Part shown: piece after piece, positions 1 to 9,942 of the stretch
Layout of the letters: each line of letters begins with the position of its first letter
Numbering within the stretch: the stretch's first letter is position 1
Source: Mycobacterium sp. NBC_00419
GTDB lineage: Bacteria; Actinomycetota; Actinomycetes; Mycobacteriales; Mycobacteriaceae
Assembly (NCBI RefSeq): GCF_036023875.1
Contig: NZ_CP107931.1
Location: 2,666,001 to 2,730,000 of the forward strand
Reading direction: 5' to 3'
DNA: 64,000 bases
The notes under the pieces: model-generated
What the model saw: only the letters and a program-made list of their open reading frames with translations
Told to the model about the DNA's origin: nothing
The model's database searches: none
Program-made: the position numbers and the translations under genes

Positions 1-2107
<2,107 letters not shown>

Positions 2108-2123
2108 CGCCACCCCCGCACCC

Positions 2124-2468
2124 ATGACCCAGTTGAGCGCCCAGAGCATTGTTCTGGTGGACAGCGCCACCGCCGCCACGCTGTCGCAGATCCTTCCGAT
2201 TCTGCTTCTCACGCTCGCGGTCGAACTGCGCCGTACCCGACGTCATCGGGGGTTGTCCCGGTTGCGGCTGGGAGTCTTCTTCGTACTCTTCGGACTGATC
2301 GAGACGACCCTCGTGCTCTCCATCGACGGGTCGTTCTATCCCTTCCAGTGGTTCGATATCGTCTCGGCGCTGATCATCTTCGGGCTGCTGGCGATGATCT
2401 TCGTGCTCTCGCTGTCCGAGCCGGCGCTGCGGCCGCCCGACAAGCCGCGCCCACCACAATCGAACTGA
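2124..2468 (+). CDS. Small hypothetical membrane protein
   Basis: 114 residues from ATG 2124. Three hydrophobic segments are visible: about residues 18-35 (ILPILLLTLAV), 50-68 (LGVFFVLFGLIETTLVL) and 78-97 (FDIVSALIIFGLLAMIFVL), separated by a basic loop (ELRRTRRHRG). The tail is proline-rich and polar. No known family is recognised. It starts 16 bases after the antigen 85-like gene on the same strand, so co-transcription is plausible. No clear Shine-Dalgarno sequence is seen. Confidence 0.6.
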   Translation: MTQLSAQSIVLVDSATAATLSQILPILLLTLAVELRRTRRHRGLSRLRLGVFFVLFGLIETTLVLSIDGSFYPFQWFDIVSALIIFGLLAMIFVLSLSEPALRPPDKPRPPQSN

Positions 2469-2530
2469 CGTTCGACTTCTTGTCGGACCCCTGGTGCACG
2501 GTGTCGGTACCACCGACGAAAGGGGACACC

Positions 2531-3013
2531 ATGTGCTGGATGTGCGATCACCCCGGCAGCACCGTTGCGGATTTTCTCGACGTCATCCGCGCCAAGATCG
2601 AGAAGCGCGGTTGGGCGGTGCAGTACGTGGAGGACCCGCGGATGCCGTTCGCCTACACCGCGGGCATGACGGAGTTCGGGCTGCCGGAACTCTTCATGAC
2701 CAACGTGTCGCCGGCCCGCGCCGCCCGGGTCCTCAACGCCTTTGCCGAGCGTCAACTCAATGGCCTGGATCTGTCGCCGGGCCAGCAGATCTCCCTGCCG
2801 GGCGGTCCGCTCACCGAGGTTGTGGAGGTCGACCAGCCCGACGTGCATCTGCCGGCGGCGGTGGCGATCCACGGGCCGATCCGCGCCTTCCAACTCGTCT
2901 GGGCTGACGGCCGCGGCAGGTGGCCATGGGCCGCCGACTTCTGCGATCGGGAGAGCAGGCAGCCCGTCGTGGGGATCCGGGCGTCGCTCAGTCCCGGTGC
3001 TCGACGATGTTGA
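2531..3013 (+). CDS. DUF4262 family protein
   Basis: 160 residues from ATG 2531, chosen because AAAGGGG lies 7 bases upstream. It carries the DUF4262 pattern: a start with several Cys/His (MCWMCDHPG), then VEDPRMPFAYTAGM and FGLPELFMTNV, followed by an ISLPGGPLTEVVEV strand. Function of this family is not established. The last 26 bases overlap the 3' end of the convergent VOC gene, so the two genes share a transcriptional end zone. Confidence 0.72.
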   Translation: MCWMCDHPGSTVADFLDVIRAKIEKRGWAVQYVEDPRMPFAYTAGMTEFGLPELFMTNVSPARAARVLNAFAERQLNGLDLSPGQQISLPGGPLTEVVEVDQPDVHLPAAVAIHGPIRAFQLVWADGRGRWPWAADFCDRESRQPVVGIRASLSPGARRC

Positions 3014-3341
3014 GCACGGTGCCATCCGGCGCCCGCACGAAGAATCGGTGCACACCCCACGGCTCGACGGTCGGGGGGTGGACGATGTCGTAGCCGGCCC
3101 GGCGGGCCTGTTCGTACGCGGCCAGCAGGTCATCGGTGTGCACCGATAGGACCGAATCCACGGGCGCGGTCGCATCGCCGGTCACCAGCTGGACGTGGGC
3201 ACCGGACCGGATGTCGGTGTAGCGGGCGACCCAGCCGAGATTGAACTCCTCGGTGCTCAGCCCGAGGTAGTCGATGTAGAAGCCCTTGGCCGCTGCGATG
3301 TCGGCGACGGGCAGGTTCGGGGTGATCTTCAGAACGCGCAT
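2988..3341 (-). CDS. VOC family protein (glyoxalase/bleomycin-resistance fold)
   Basis: 117 residues, one vicinal-oxygen-chelate domain made of two beta-alpha-beta-beta-beta repeats: N-terminal ITPNLPVADIAAAKGFYIDYLGL and C-terminal WGVHRFFVRAPDGTVLNIVEH, with the usual final Glu. Proteins like this bind a metal or small hydrophobic ligand; the substrate cannot be read from sequence. It is convergent with and overlaps the DUF4262 gene. A near-consensus hexamer (TAGCCA) lies 6 bases upstream of the ATG. Confidence 0.78.
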   Translation of the reverse strand: MRVLKITPNLPVADIAAAKGFYIDYLGLSTEEFNLGWVARYTDIRSGAHVQLVTGDATAPVDSVLSVHTDDLLAAYEQARRAGYDIVHPPTVEPWGVHRFFVRAPDGTVLNIVEHRD

Positions 3342-3393
3342 GTCTGATGGCTACCCGGTGGACCGGGGCGTCAGACACCGGAGTTGTTCTGCG

Positions 3394-4110
3394 TCAGCTG
3401 CTTTCCGGGGCCGCGGCATCGAAGTTGATCACTTCACCGCGGTTGATCGACACCCAGTCCCGTGCCTCCAGATACGGGCGGAACGTGTCGGTGATCAGTT
3501 GTCCGTCGGCGGCGGTCTTGGGTCGCTGGAGTTCGTAGAGATGCGGGAACTCCGTCCACGCCGCCACCGCATCCCAGAGCCGCAGCGCCGCAGCGCCGGT
3601 CGGCGGGTCGATCAGGACGGGCCCGAACAGGCACTGCCCGTCGGGGAAGAACAGCGTCGGCACTCCGTAGCCGTCGGCGTCGACGACGCGCCGATGGTCG
3701 GCCAGCACCTCGTCACTGGTCGTCGGGTCGGCGATGGCCTCGTCGACGACACCGGGGTCGAAACCCAACTGCCGCAACAGGTGGCGGGCCACGTCGGGAT
3801 CGTGTGGCTTGTGCCCGTCTTCGTGTAGTGCCCGGCCCGCGGTCTCGTACCAGGCGTCGACGGCGGCCATCGACTGCCGACGCAGCAGCGCCCCGATGCG
3901 CATCATCGACCAGCCGTAGGACCACTCCCGCTCCCACGGATGTTTCTTGCCTTCCTGGCGATTGATCTCCTCGAGACTGAAGAACCGCCAGTTGATCACC
4001 AGCCCGGTCTGGTCGCGTACCTCGCGGATCCACTTCGACGTCTGATAGGCGTACGGGCACATCACGTCGAAGTGGAAGTCCACCGACTCGACTCGGTTCT
4101 CGCCGCTCAC
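3394..4110 (-). CDS. DsbA-fold oxidoreductase/isomerase-like protein
   Basis: 238 residues from GTG 4110. The N-terminus [19 protein letters not shown] has the thioredoxin-fold active-site position as CPYA, with a single cysteine. This resembles 2-hydroxychromene-2-carboxylate isomerase or kappa-class GST relatives more than dithiol DsbA. The cis-Pro loop GVPTLFF is present. The GTG overlaps the TGA of the upstream mycothiol-dependent enzyme (GTGA at 4107-4110), indicating translational coupling. The pairing suggests a thiol-dependent isomerisation or detoxification step. Substrate unknown. Confidence 0.8.
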   Translation of the reverse strand: MSGENRVESVDFHFDVMCPYAYQTSKWIREVRDQTGLVINWRFFSLEEINRQEGKKHPWEREWSYGWSMMRIGALLRRQSMAAVDAWYETAGRALHEDGHKPHDPDVARHLLRQLGFDPGVVDEAIADPTTSDEVLADHRRVVDADGYGVPTLFFPDGQCLFGPVLIDPPTGAAALRLWDAVAAWTEFPHLYELQRPKTAADGQLITDTFRPYLEARDWVSINRGEVINFDAAAPESS

Positions 4111-4889
4111 ATCGTGAACCTGAGGTTGCGGGCGGCCCGCTCCCCGATCTCGGCGTCGCCGGTCCACCTGACCGCGCCCGAGTCGATCTGGGCCTGCGGG
4201 TCGATGCGGCCGCAGGCGAGCTGGATGAACGTCGTCGAATCAGCCGTCAACGTGGTGTCGGGGTCCTCCAGGTTGTCGACCCGCTTCGCTCTGCCGTCGA
4301 CGCGGACGTTGATGTCGCGGACGAGCGGGCCGGTGAGCTGAATCGCCAGGCTCTTACCGTCGGGCAGACCGACCTTCTTGCCGACGATGTAGCCGATCGA
4401 GCCCTCCACTTCGTCCAGCGACATCTCGGCGGTCAGGGTGCTGTCGTCGGTCTTGCGGCCCAGCGGGGTGGTGATGTCGCGCTCGTGCACCCAGAAGTCG
4501 AACACCCGGATCTCCAGGAATCGCCCGTAGGTGCCGGGTCCGACAGGCATCCACGACGGGCGTTGCAGATCCTCGGCGGTCAGCGCGGCGAGGTCGCGTC
4601 GTCGTCGGTCGTAGACCGCGCGCACCTTGTCGACGAGGACGGCGGTGTCGTCGGTCCCGGTGAGGAACTCCGCTGCCCGTTCGAACGGCGGCGGGGTGGT
4701 GGTGTCCTCGGGCAGCCACCCGGCCATCACGGCCTCGATGCTGGTGACGTGTCGGACGACCTCACGCACGTCCCAGTCGGGGCACAGCGACTGCGCCTGC
4801 CAGTCGGCCTCGCTGAGGTCGTCGCACAGGGCCTCGAACTGCGAGTAGCAGCTCTCCAACGCGGTCCGGAGTTCGTCCAGGGTCCTCAT
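4107..4889 (-). CDS. Maleylpyruvate isomerase-family mycothiol-dependent enzyme
   Basis: 260 residues from ATG 4889, with GAGGAAG upstream. DinB-like four-helix fold with the metal-binding histidines expected from [11 protein letters not shown] and [10 protein letters not shown], then a C-terminal SCP2-like domain (about residues 160-255). This is the standard layout of actinobacterial mycothiol-dependent maleylpyruvate isomerase relatives, which use mycothiol as cofactor or transferase co-substrate. Its stop overlaps the start of the DsbA-fold gene by four bases, so the two are one operon. The exact substrate is not evident. Confidence 0.82.
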   Translation of the reverse strand: MRTLDELRTALESCYSQFEALCDDLSEADWQAQSLCPDWDVREVVRHVTSIEAVMAGWLPEDTTTPPPFERAAEFLTGTDDTAVLVDKVRAVYDRRRRDLAALTAEDLQRPSWMPVGPGTYGRFLEIRVFDFWVHERDITTPLGRKTDDSTLTAEMSLDEVEGSIGYIVGKKVGLPDGKSLAIQLTGPLVRDINVRVDGRAKRVDNLEDPDTTLTADSTTFIQLACGRIDPQAQIDSGAVRWTGDAEIGERAARNLRFTM

Positions 4890-4969
4890 CCACCCACCAC
4901 TTCCTCGTCGGGGCTCTCCTCGCCAGAACCTACTCGCAGCGCGGCGCCCTTCCATAGGGGATGGGCAGG

Positions 4970-5554
4970 TCAGCCCGCGGCGTTGGCCAGCAGTGGCGGG
5001 CAGTTCCCGGCCGCGTCGGTGGCCAACTCGAAGTGCCACAGTTCGTTGGCGTAGATCCGGCACAGCCCGAACCGGGCGCCGTTGGCGATCAGCCACTGGT
5101 CGGCGGCGGCCCCGCCCACGTCCACGGCTTGGCCGATGACGTGCTTGGACCCCGCGGGTGTCTGCACATACTGGCGGGCGGCCGCCATGCTGCCGTAGGT
5201 GGCCACGGCGTCGTCGAGCAGGCGTTCCTGGAACTCCGGGGAACGCCACCCCGACGTGATGGTCATCGGGACGCCGTCGGCCGACGCGGCCGTCGTGGCC
5301 GCCTGGACGGCGCTGAGCAGAGCCGGGTCCAGCCGTCCGATCGCCGGGTTCGCCACGTCGAACGCGGTGAGCACCTGACCGTCGCCCAGCGACCCGTCGC
5401 CCGGTGACACCATGGCCGGATCGACCGCAACGGTGTTGTCGGCAAGCATGATTCGCGGGGGCTGCGCTGGTACGGCAGTGACGTTGAGGGTGATCGCGGC
5501 CGTCGCGGCAGCACCCAGGAGTGCCGCCGTAACGCAACCGCCGTCGAAGCCCAT
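4970..5554 (-). CDS. M15 (VanY-like) D-Ala-D-Ala carboxypeptidase, exported
   Basis: 194 residues from ATG 5554, which places a hydrophobic signal or anchor segment (AALLGAAATAAITLNV) at the N-terminus. The metallopeptidase motifs SKHVIGQAVD (zinc His and Asp) and ELWHFE (catalytic Glu and zinc His) are intact, as is the ITSGWRSPEFQ region. It would trim the terminal D-Ala of peptidoglycan stem peptides outside the membrane. It is divergent from the lytic transglycosylase gene starting near 5630, so two wall-active enzymes share one intergenic region. Confidence 0.85.
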   Translation of the reverse strand: MGFDGGCVTAALLGAAATAAITLNVTAVPAQPPRIMLADNTVAVDPAMVSPGDGSLGDGQVLTAFDVANPAIGRLDPALLSAVQAATTAASADGVPMTITSGWRSPEFQERLLDDAVATYGSMAAARQYVQTPAGSKHVIGQAVDVGGAAADQWLIANGARFGLCRIYANELWHFELATDAAGNCPPLLANAAG

Positions 5555-5629
5555 GATCGGGCCATCATCCCGAAAACCCGACGTGATGGGCAAACCGGCT
5601 GTACCGGACGGCACTCATAGGAAAGACTC

Positions 5630-6574
5630 GTGCCGATGAACTCTCTGCGGGTTGTCGCACCGCTGGCCGCGGCGGCGATGGCGTTCACCCTCCTCAGCTG
5701 CGGCAGCGCCCCGACGACGCCCATCGCCTCCAGCGACACCGGTGCCACCGCGGCGACGGCCACGGCAACCGCCCCGGCATCCCCCACGGCCACCCTGGTC
5801 GGCGCCCAACCGCAGCTGGCCGCGGACCCCGCCCAGATCGGCGCCGACCTGGTCGCCGACGAACGCGCCCTGCGGGACCCGTCGACGCCCGAGGACGCGC
5901 TGGCCGCGGCGGCGCACCGTCAGCAGGTGGCGTACCGCGCCATCGGGCGGCACCCGGAATGGGACGCCGTCATCCGGCCACAGATCCCACCGGAGCTCCT
6001 CGAGTTCTACGACCACAACATCGAGGCCCGCCGTCAGCTCGCGGCCATGGCCGAGCCCAAGTCCACCCTGCCGGCCTGGCGCATCCAGCCGCCGCCACCG
6101 CCGGAGGAACTCCTCGGCTACTACCGGGACGCCGAGGCGGCGACCGGCGTCAGCTGGAATGTCCTGGCGGCCATCAACTTCATCGAGACCCGCTTCGGCA
6201 GCATCGACGGGGTCAGCACCGCCGGCGCGCAGGGTCCGATGCAATTCCTGCCCTCGACGTACGCCGGTTACAGCGAAGGCGGCGACATCCATTCACCCCG
6301 CGACAGCATCATGGCCGCCGGGCGCTATCTGGCCGCCAACGGGTTCGCCTCCGACCCGAACCACGCGATCTTCCGCTACAACCACGCCGACCAGTACGTG
6401 GCCGCCGTCAATCAGTACGCCGCGGCGATGGCCGCCGATCCCGCGGCACTCGGCATCTACCACCGCTGGAATGTGTACTACTTCTCCACAGCGGGAGATG
6501 TGTTGCTGCCCATCGGTTTTGACGAAGCCGACCGGATACCGGTCCAGGATTACCTGGCCAGTCACCCGCAGTAG
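5630..6574 (+). CDS. Lytic transglycosylase-like lipoprotein
   Basis: About 314 residues. The start is GTG 5630 or ATG 5636, both after AGGAAAG. The signal peptide ends in the lipobox LLSC, so the mature protein is lipid-anchored. A Thr/Ala/Pro linker follows, then an SLT-type domain from about residue 165: NVLAAINFIETRFGSIDG carries the catalytic Glu, followed by GAQGPMQFLPSTYAGY and a later YNHADQYVAAV helix. It would cleave the glycan strands of peptidoglycan. Convergent with the sodX gene, with only 4 bases between. Confidence 0.87.
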   Translation: MPMNSLRVVAPLAAAAMAFTLLSCGSAPTTPIASSDTGATAATATATAPASPTATLVGAQPQLAADPAQIGADLVADERALRDPSTPEDALAAAAHRQQVAYRAIGRHPEWDAVIRPQIPPELLEFYDHNIEARRQLAAMAEPKSTLPAWRIQPPPPPEELLGYYRDAEAATGVSWNVLAAINFIETRFGSIDGVSTAGAQGPMQFLPSTYAGYSEGGDIHSPRDSIMAAGRYLAANGFASDPNHAIFRYNHADQYVAAVNQYAAAMAADPAALGIYHRWNVYYFSTAGDVLLPIGFDEADRIPVQDYLASHPQ

Positions 6575-6578
6575 CCGA

Positions 6579-6917
6579 TCAGGCCTGTCGGCCGCGGACC
6601 CGCCACACCACCCGGTAGGAACCCGCCACCGGCACCCACCCGAACTGCCGGGAGTCGACGACGCCTGCCGCCTGCGGATTGTCCGAGCGCGCCTCGAATG
6701 TCGCGCCCTGCACGGCCCCGACGCGTTTGACCAGCCAGCGGGTCGGCTTGGTCGGGTCGGGGAACACCCGCACCTGCCCCACCCGCGGCCTGCCGCCGCG
6801 CAGCGCCAGCAGCCCGTCGCCGGGGTTCAGGGTCGGCCGCATCGAGTCCTCGACCACGACAAAACGGCGCACAAGCCAGCCGCGAAGTTCCAGGCCCGGC
6901 CCATGGTTGTCGCGCAC
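6579..6917 (-). CDS. sodX: Nickel-type superoxide dismutase maturation protease (S26 family)
   Basis: 112 residues from GTG 6917. Signal-peptidase-like catalytic dyad: Ser25 in EDSMRPTL and Lys64 in WLVKRVG, with the usual NPGDGLLAL and DNPQAAGVVDSRQFGWVPV segments. No membrane anchor is present, as in soluble SodX-type enzymes that remove the N-terminal leader of nickel SOD so that His1 can bind Ni. The neighbouring divergent gene is that substrate. The start is supported by TACCCT at 6924-6929 (minus strand), 6 bases upstream of the GTG; an ATG at 6941 would overlap the sodN start codon. Confidence 0.85.
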   Translation of the reverse strand: MRDNHGPGLELRGWLVRRFVVVEDSMRPTLNPGDGLLALRGGRPRVGQVRVFPDPTKPTRWLVKRVGAVQGATFEARSDNPQAAGVVDSRQFGWVPVAGSYRVVWRVRGRQA

Positions 6918-6933
6918 CCTCAAAGGGTAAGTT
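6916..6933. promoter_or_regulatory. Overlapping divergent leaderless promoters of sodN and sodX with a small palindrome
   Basis: The two start codons are separated by 22 bases. On the plus strand TAAGTT (6928-6933) ends exactly 6 bases before the sodN ATG. On the minus strand TACCCT (6929-6924) ends exactly 6 bases before the sodX GTG. Both fit the mycobacterial -10 TANNNT and they overlap by two bases. The inverted repeat ACCCT-CAA-AGGGT (6916-6928) lies across them and could be an operator. No Shine-Dalgarno sequence is possible for either gene in this arrangement. Confidence 0.6.
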
Positions 6934-6939
6934 AGGCAC

Positions 6940-7365
6940 ATGCTGCAACGACTTTTCGCCAACGCCACCGAAGCCCATGCCCACTGCGATCTGTACTGCG
7001 GCGTCTACGACCCCGCCCAGGCCAAGATCGAGGCGCTCTCCTGCCTGAAGACGCTCCAGAAGTACCACGACTCCGACGACGACCACTTCAAGACCCGCGC
7101 GATCATCATCAAGGAGCAGCGGGCCGAAGAGGTCAAGCATCACCTGACGGTGCTGTGGGCCGACTTCTTCACCAAGGAGCATTTCGAGCAGTTCCCGAAC
7201 CTGCACCAGCTGTTCTGGGACGGCGTGCACGGCGCCGGTGACGTCAAGAAGTCGCTGGACGTGGCCGTCGCCGAGAAGCTGCTCGACACCATCGAGAAGA
7301 TCTCCGACATCTTCTGGCAGACCGAGAAGGCCAAGGGCATGGGGGTCTACCCGCCCGCCAAGTAA
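6940..7365 (+). CDS. sodN: Nickel superoxide dismutase precursor
   Basis: 141 residues. Cytoplasmic hexameric NiSOD disproportionates superoxide using a Ni ion held by the N-terminal hook. A 14-residue leader (MLQRLFANATEAHA) is followed by HCDLYCGVYDPAQAKIEA: His15, Cys16 and Cys20 are the Ni ligands after cleavage, and Tyr23 is the conserved second-sphere tyrosine. Mature position 5, proline in the well-studied enzymes, is tyrosine here (codon tac). The four-helix body matches the family (RAIIIKEQRAEEVKHHLTVLW, FPNLHQLFWD). The protease gene is divergent. A strong terminator follows. The mRNA is probably leaderless. Confidence 0.95.
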   Translation: MLQRLFANATEAHAHCDLYCGVYDPAQAKIEALSCLKTLQKYHDSDDDHFKTRAIIIKEQRAEEVKHHLTVLWADFFTKEHFEQFPNLHQLFWDGVHGAGDVKKSLDVAVAEKLLDTIEKISDIFWQTEKAKGMGVYPPAK

Positions 7366-7384
7366 CGGCACCCGTTCGTCAACC

Positions 7385-7419
7385 GAGGCCAGGCCCCAGA
7401 TTTTGTGGGGCCTGGCCTC
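7385..7419 (+). terminator. Perfect 14-bp hairpin terminator after sodN
   Basis: Left arm 7385-7398 and right arm 7406-7419 are perfectly complementary (14 bp, GC-rich) with loop GATTTTG. No T-tract follows, as is common for mycobacterial terminators. It lies 19 bases after the sodN stop and isolates it from the DUF1254 gene. Confidence 0.8.
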
Positions 7420-7453
7420 AGTCATGTCCGCGACTGCTGCATATCGACCGGCG

Positions 7454-7459
7454 TACAGT
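7454..7459 (+). promoter_or_regulatory. -10 hexamer TACAGT of a leaderless transcript
   Basis: TACAGT matches TANNNT and ends 6 bases before a GTG at 7466 that opens a 9-codon ORF. The spacing equals that of the other leaderless promoters in this window. No convincing -35 is seen. Confidence 0.45.
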
Positions 7460-7465
7460 CCCGTC

Positions 7466-7495
7466 GTGGGTGCGGACGCGATGGGGTCGACGTGA
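7466..7495 (+). CDS. Putative 9-residue leaderless leader peptide coupled to the DUF1254 gene
   Basis: The ORF GTG...TGA encodes MGADAMGST. Its stop TGA (7493-7495) overlaps the GTG start (7492) of the following gene as GTGA, the same overlap used by real operon pairs elsewhere in the window. It sits at the expected transcription start set by TACAGT at 7454-7459. The peptide has no Cys or other residue run that would suggest attenuation by a particular amino acid, so a role in translational initiation of the next gene is the simplest reading. Confidence 0.4.
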   Translation: MGADAMGST

Positions 7496-9159
7496 CATCT
7501 GGCAAATACACCGCGGGCAGGTACTGGGTGCAAGCCGGTGTGGTCGCTGCGGGGCTCGCGGCCGCGCTCCTCGGTGGGGCCGCGGTGGCCAATGCCGCGC
7601 CCGGCGATGACACCGGCCATACCCCTTCGGCGGGCTCGGCACACGGTGGCAGTGCGCGGGCGGCGGCCAAGGCGGGTCACGCCGGGCCGACTCCCGGTGC
7701 GTCACGCCGCGCGGCTGCGGCCGCCGCGGTATCCGACACCGCAACGCCGACGCAGGCCGTGACGCGCCTGCCGCGCAGTACCGGATCGTCGGCCAGGGTC
7801 ACGCTGAGCATCCCCGCCGCGACGCCCAGCACGGATCAGTCGGCCCCCGCCGCCCAGCCGGCTCAGCAGCAGGCCTCGTCCACCACCGGCTTCATCGGCC
7901 CGGTGCGGGCCGCGATCATCGCCGCGCAGGCCTACATCTACGGGTATCCACTCATGGAGTACGAGCGGGTCCGCCAGACGGTGACGGCACTCAACACCAT
8001 CTACTCGCTGACCAGTTTCGCCAGCCCCGACGTCGACCCGATCTGGAAGGCGATCGGCGGCGGGAAGCGACCCAATACCGACACCTTCTACTCGCTGGCG
8101 GAGCTGGACCTGTCCAGCGGCCCGGTGGTGCTGTCGATCCCTGACATGGGTGACCGCTACTTCAGTTTCCAGCTGACCGACCCGTACACCAACGTCGTGG
8201 ACTACATCGGTTCGCGGACCACGGGCACCGGCCCGGGCACGTACGCCATCGTCTGGACGGGCGGTCCGCAGGGCAGTATTCCGGTGGGCGCACAGGTCGT
8301 CGAAGTGCCCTACAGCAGCATCCTGATGCTGGGTCGCACGCTGGCCGGAGACGCCGCCGATCAACAGCAGGCGATCGCCCTCATCGATCAGTACTCGCTG
8401 ACCCCGTCCGGCGGCACCCCACCCGCGGGCCCGCAACCCCAGCCGGGCCTGGACTATCTGGATGCCATCAGCGCCGCCATGGCGGCCAGTCCGCCGCCCG
8501 CGCGCGACGACCCGCAGCTGGCCACACTGGCGCGGATCGGGGTGGGCCCGGGCCGGACCGTGGCCGGCGCCGGGCTCGGACCGTTGTCGCGGCTGGCCGC
8601 CGATCTGGCCGTAAAGGCAACGGCGGCATTGCTTCCCGCGCTGGCGAACCTGACCCAGCTGGTGTCGGCAGTTCAGCACCGGGGCTGGGCCATTCCGGAC
8701 TCCTCGATCGGCAACTTCGGTACCGACTATGTGCTTCGCGCCGGTGTCGCCCAGGTCGGGCTGATCGCCAACACCCCCGATGAAGCGATGTACTCCTCTG
8801 CCCTACTGGACTCACAGCTGTTGCCGTTGAACGGGTGTAGTTCCTACACACTGCATTTCGCGCCCGGACAGGCGCCGCCGTCGGATGCGTTCTGGTCGGT
8901 GACGGTCTACGACGGCGACGGCAATCTGGTGCCGAACTCCGAGAACCGCTACAGCGTCAGCAGTAGCCGACCCGACGAACTCCGCACCCGCTCCGACGGG
9001 TCGATCGACATCATCTTCTCCACGACCGATCCGGGTGACCCGACGGCCAACTGGCTGCCGATCCCGGCCGGGTCGTTCGGGGTCTATCTGCGCAACTACG
9101 TGCCGCAGCAGGCCGCGCTCGACGGGAGCTGGACACCGCCGGGAATCCAACGGCGCTGA
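7492..9159 (+). CDS. Secreted DUF1254 domain protein
   Basis: 555 residues from GTG 7492. A signal peptide (AGVVAAGLAAALLGGAAVANA) is followed by about 90 residues of Ala/Ser/Pro/Gln linker. DUF1254 begins near AAQAYIYGYPLMEYERVRQ and continues through RPNTDTFYSLAELDLSSGP and PDMGDRYFSFQLTDPYTNV. The C-terminal part, with APPSDAFWSVTVYDGDGNLV, NRYSVSS and PADSFGVYLRNY-like ends, resembles the DUF1214 half that usually accompanies it. Function unknown; the family is exported or envelope-associated. No Shine-Dalgarno sequence precedes the start, which overlaps the stop of a putative leaderless mini-ORF. The 3' end is 7 bases from the convergent NUDIX gene. Confidence 0.8.
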   Translation: MTSGKYTAGRYWVQAGVVAAGLAAALLGGAAVANAAPGDDTGHTPSAGSAHGGSARAAAKAGHAGPTPGASRRAAAAAAVSDTATPTQAVTRLPRSTGSSARVTLSIPAATPSTDQSAPAAQPAQQQASSTTGFIGPVRAAIIAAQAYIYGYPLMEYERVRQTVTALNTIYSLTSFASPDVDPIWKAIGGGKRPNTDTFYSLAELDLSSGPVVLSIPDMGDRYFSFQLTDPYTNVVDYIGSRTTGTGPGTYAIVWTGGPQGSIPVGAQVVEVPYSSILMLGRTLAGDAADQQQAIALIDQYSLTPSGGTPPAGPQPQPGLDYLDAISAAMAASPPPARDDPQLATLARIGVGPGRTVAGAGLGPLSRLAADLAVKATAALLPALANLTQLVSAVQHRGWAIPDSSIGNFGTDYVLRAGVAQVGLIANTPDEAMYSSALLDSQLLPLNGCSSYTLHFAPGQAPPSDAFWSVTVYDGDGNLVPNSENRYSVSSSRPDELRTRSDGSIDIIFSTTDPGDPTANWLPIPAGSFGVYLRNYVPQQAALDGSWTPPGIQRR

Positions 9160-9166
9160 CCCGCAA

Positions 9167-9883
9167 CTACTTCCAGGCGAACAGTGGTTGCTCGAGTTCG
9201 TCGACCGGGTCGTGGCGGCCCTCCAGGCACAGCCACCGCAGCTGCAGCAGCACCGCGCCGGTGGGGGCATGGATGAGGTCGTTGCCCAACGGGATCTGTA
9301 CCACCGGCCGGGGGCTTTCCTCGATGCTGACGAACCGCGGCGAATCCTCGCGCTGCAGCTGGTGCAGGCCGACGCGGTAGACGGCGACCACCTCGTCGGG
9401 TGCCGGGCGCGGATCCAGCCGACCGCCGCCCCAGATGACCACCGGTGTGATGACGTACCCCGACCGGGTCGGGTAGTCGTCGAGCAGACCCAGCACCGAG
9501 GACTCCGGTAGTTGCACACCCACTTCTTCGTCGAGTTCGCGCAGCGCGGCCTCGATCACGGTTTCGCCGGGGTCCAGGCGCCCGCCGGGCAGTGCCCACT
9601 GCGCGGCGTGCGCCCGCAACCGGGAGGCCCTGCGGCACAGGAAGAACGACGCACCACCGGATACGTCGACCATCCGGCCGTCGAGTCCGTCTTCCATCGG
9701 CCGCCCGTCGATCCAGTCGTCGACGTCAGCGGGGTCCACCCGGTCCTCGCCGAACTCGGAATCCACGAGCACCACGGCGACCGCGGCATGCCGCTTGGCC
9801 GGGTCGGACACGGTGCGGCGCTCATGGCCGGTCAGATGGCGCTGGATCTGCTCACGCAGCGTCTCGTCGTAGGTGATCGCCAC
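9167..9883 (-). CDS. NUDIX hydrolase
   Basis: 238 residues from GTG 9883, supported by TATCGT (9890-9895, minus strand) 6 bases upstream (leaderless). The NUDIX box is complete: GGRLDPGETVIEAALRELDEEVGV matches GX5EX7REUXEEXGU, with metal-binding glutamates. An about 85-residue N-terminal extension and the pattern FFLCRRASRLRAHAAQWALPGG resemble the CoA-pyrophosphatase-like branch. Substrate is a nucleoside diphosphate derivative that cannot be named from sequence. Convergent with the DUF1254 gene. Confidence 0.85.
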   Translation of the reverse strand: MAITYDETLREQIQRHLTGHERRTVSDPAKRHAAVAVVLVDSEFGEDRVDPADVDDWIDGRPMEDGLDGRMVDVSGGASFFLCRRASRLRAHAAQWALPGGRLDPGETVIEAALRELDEEVGVQLPESSVLGLLDDYPTRSGYVITPVVIWGGGRLDPRPAPDEVVAVYRVGLHQLQREDSPRFVSIEESPRPVVQIPLGNDLIHAPTGAVLLQLRWLCLEGRHDPVDELEQPLFAWK

Positions 9884-9942
9884 GCTACGACGATAGGCGG
9901 GGCCGTCCCGTGGGAACGACCCCGCCCATGCCGACTGCTGAA

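Noticed and set aside
5652-6935. 427-codon plus-strand frame overlapping the lytic transglycosylase
   Set aside because: Arg/Pro-rich shadow of the true gene in another frame; no recognisable motif.
7481-7495. ATG 7481 as start of a separate small ORF
   Set aside because: It is in frame with and inside the 9-codon ORF beginning at GTG 7466, so it adds nothing new.
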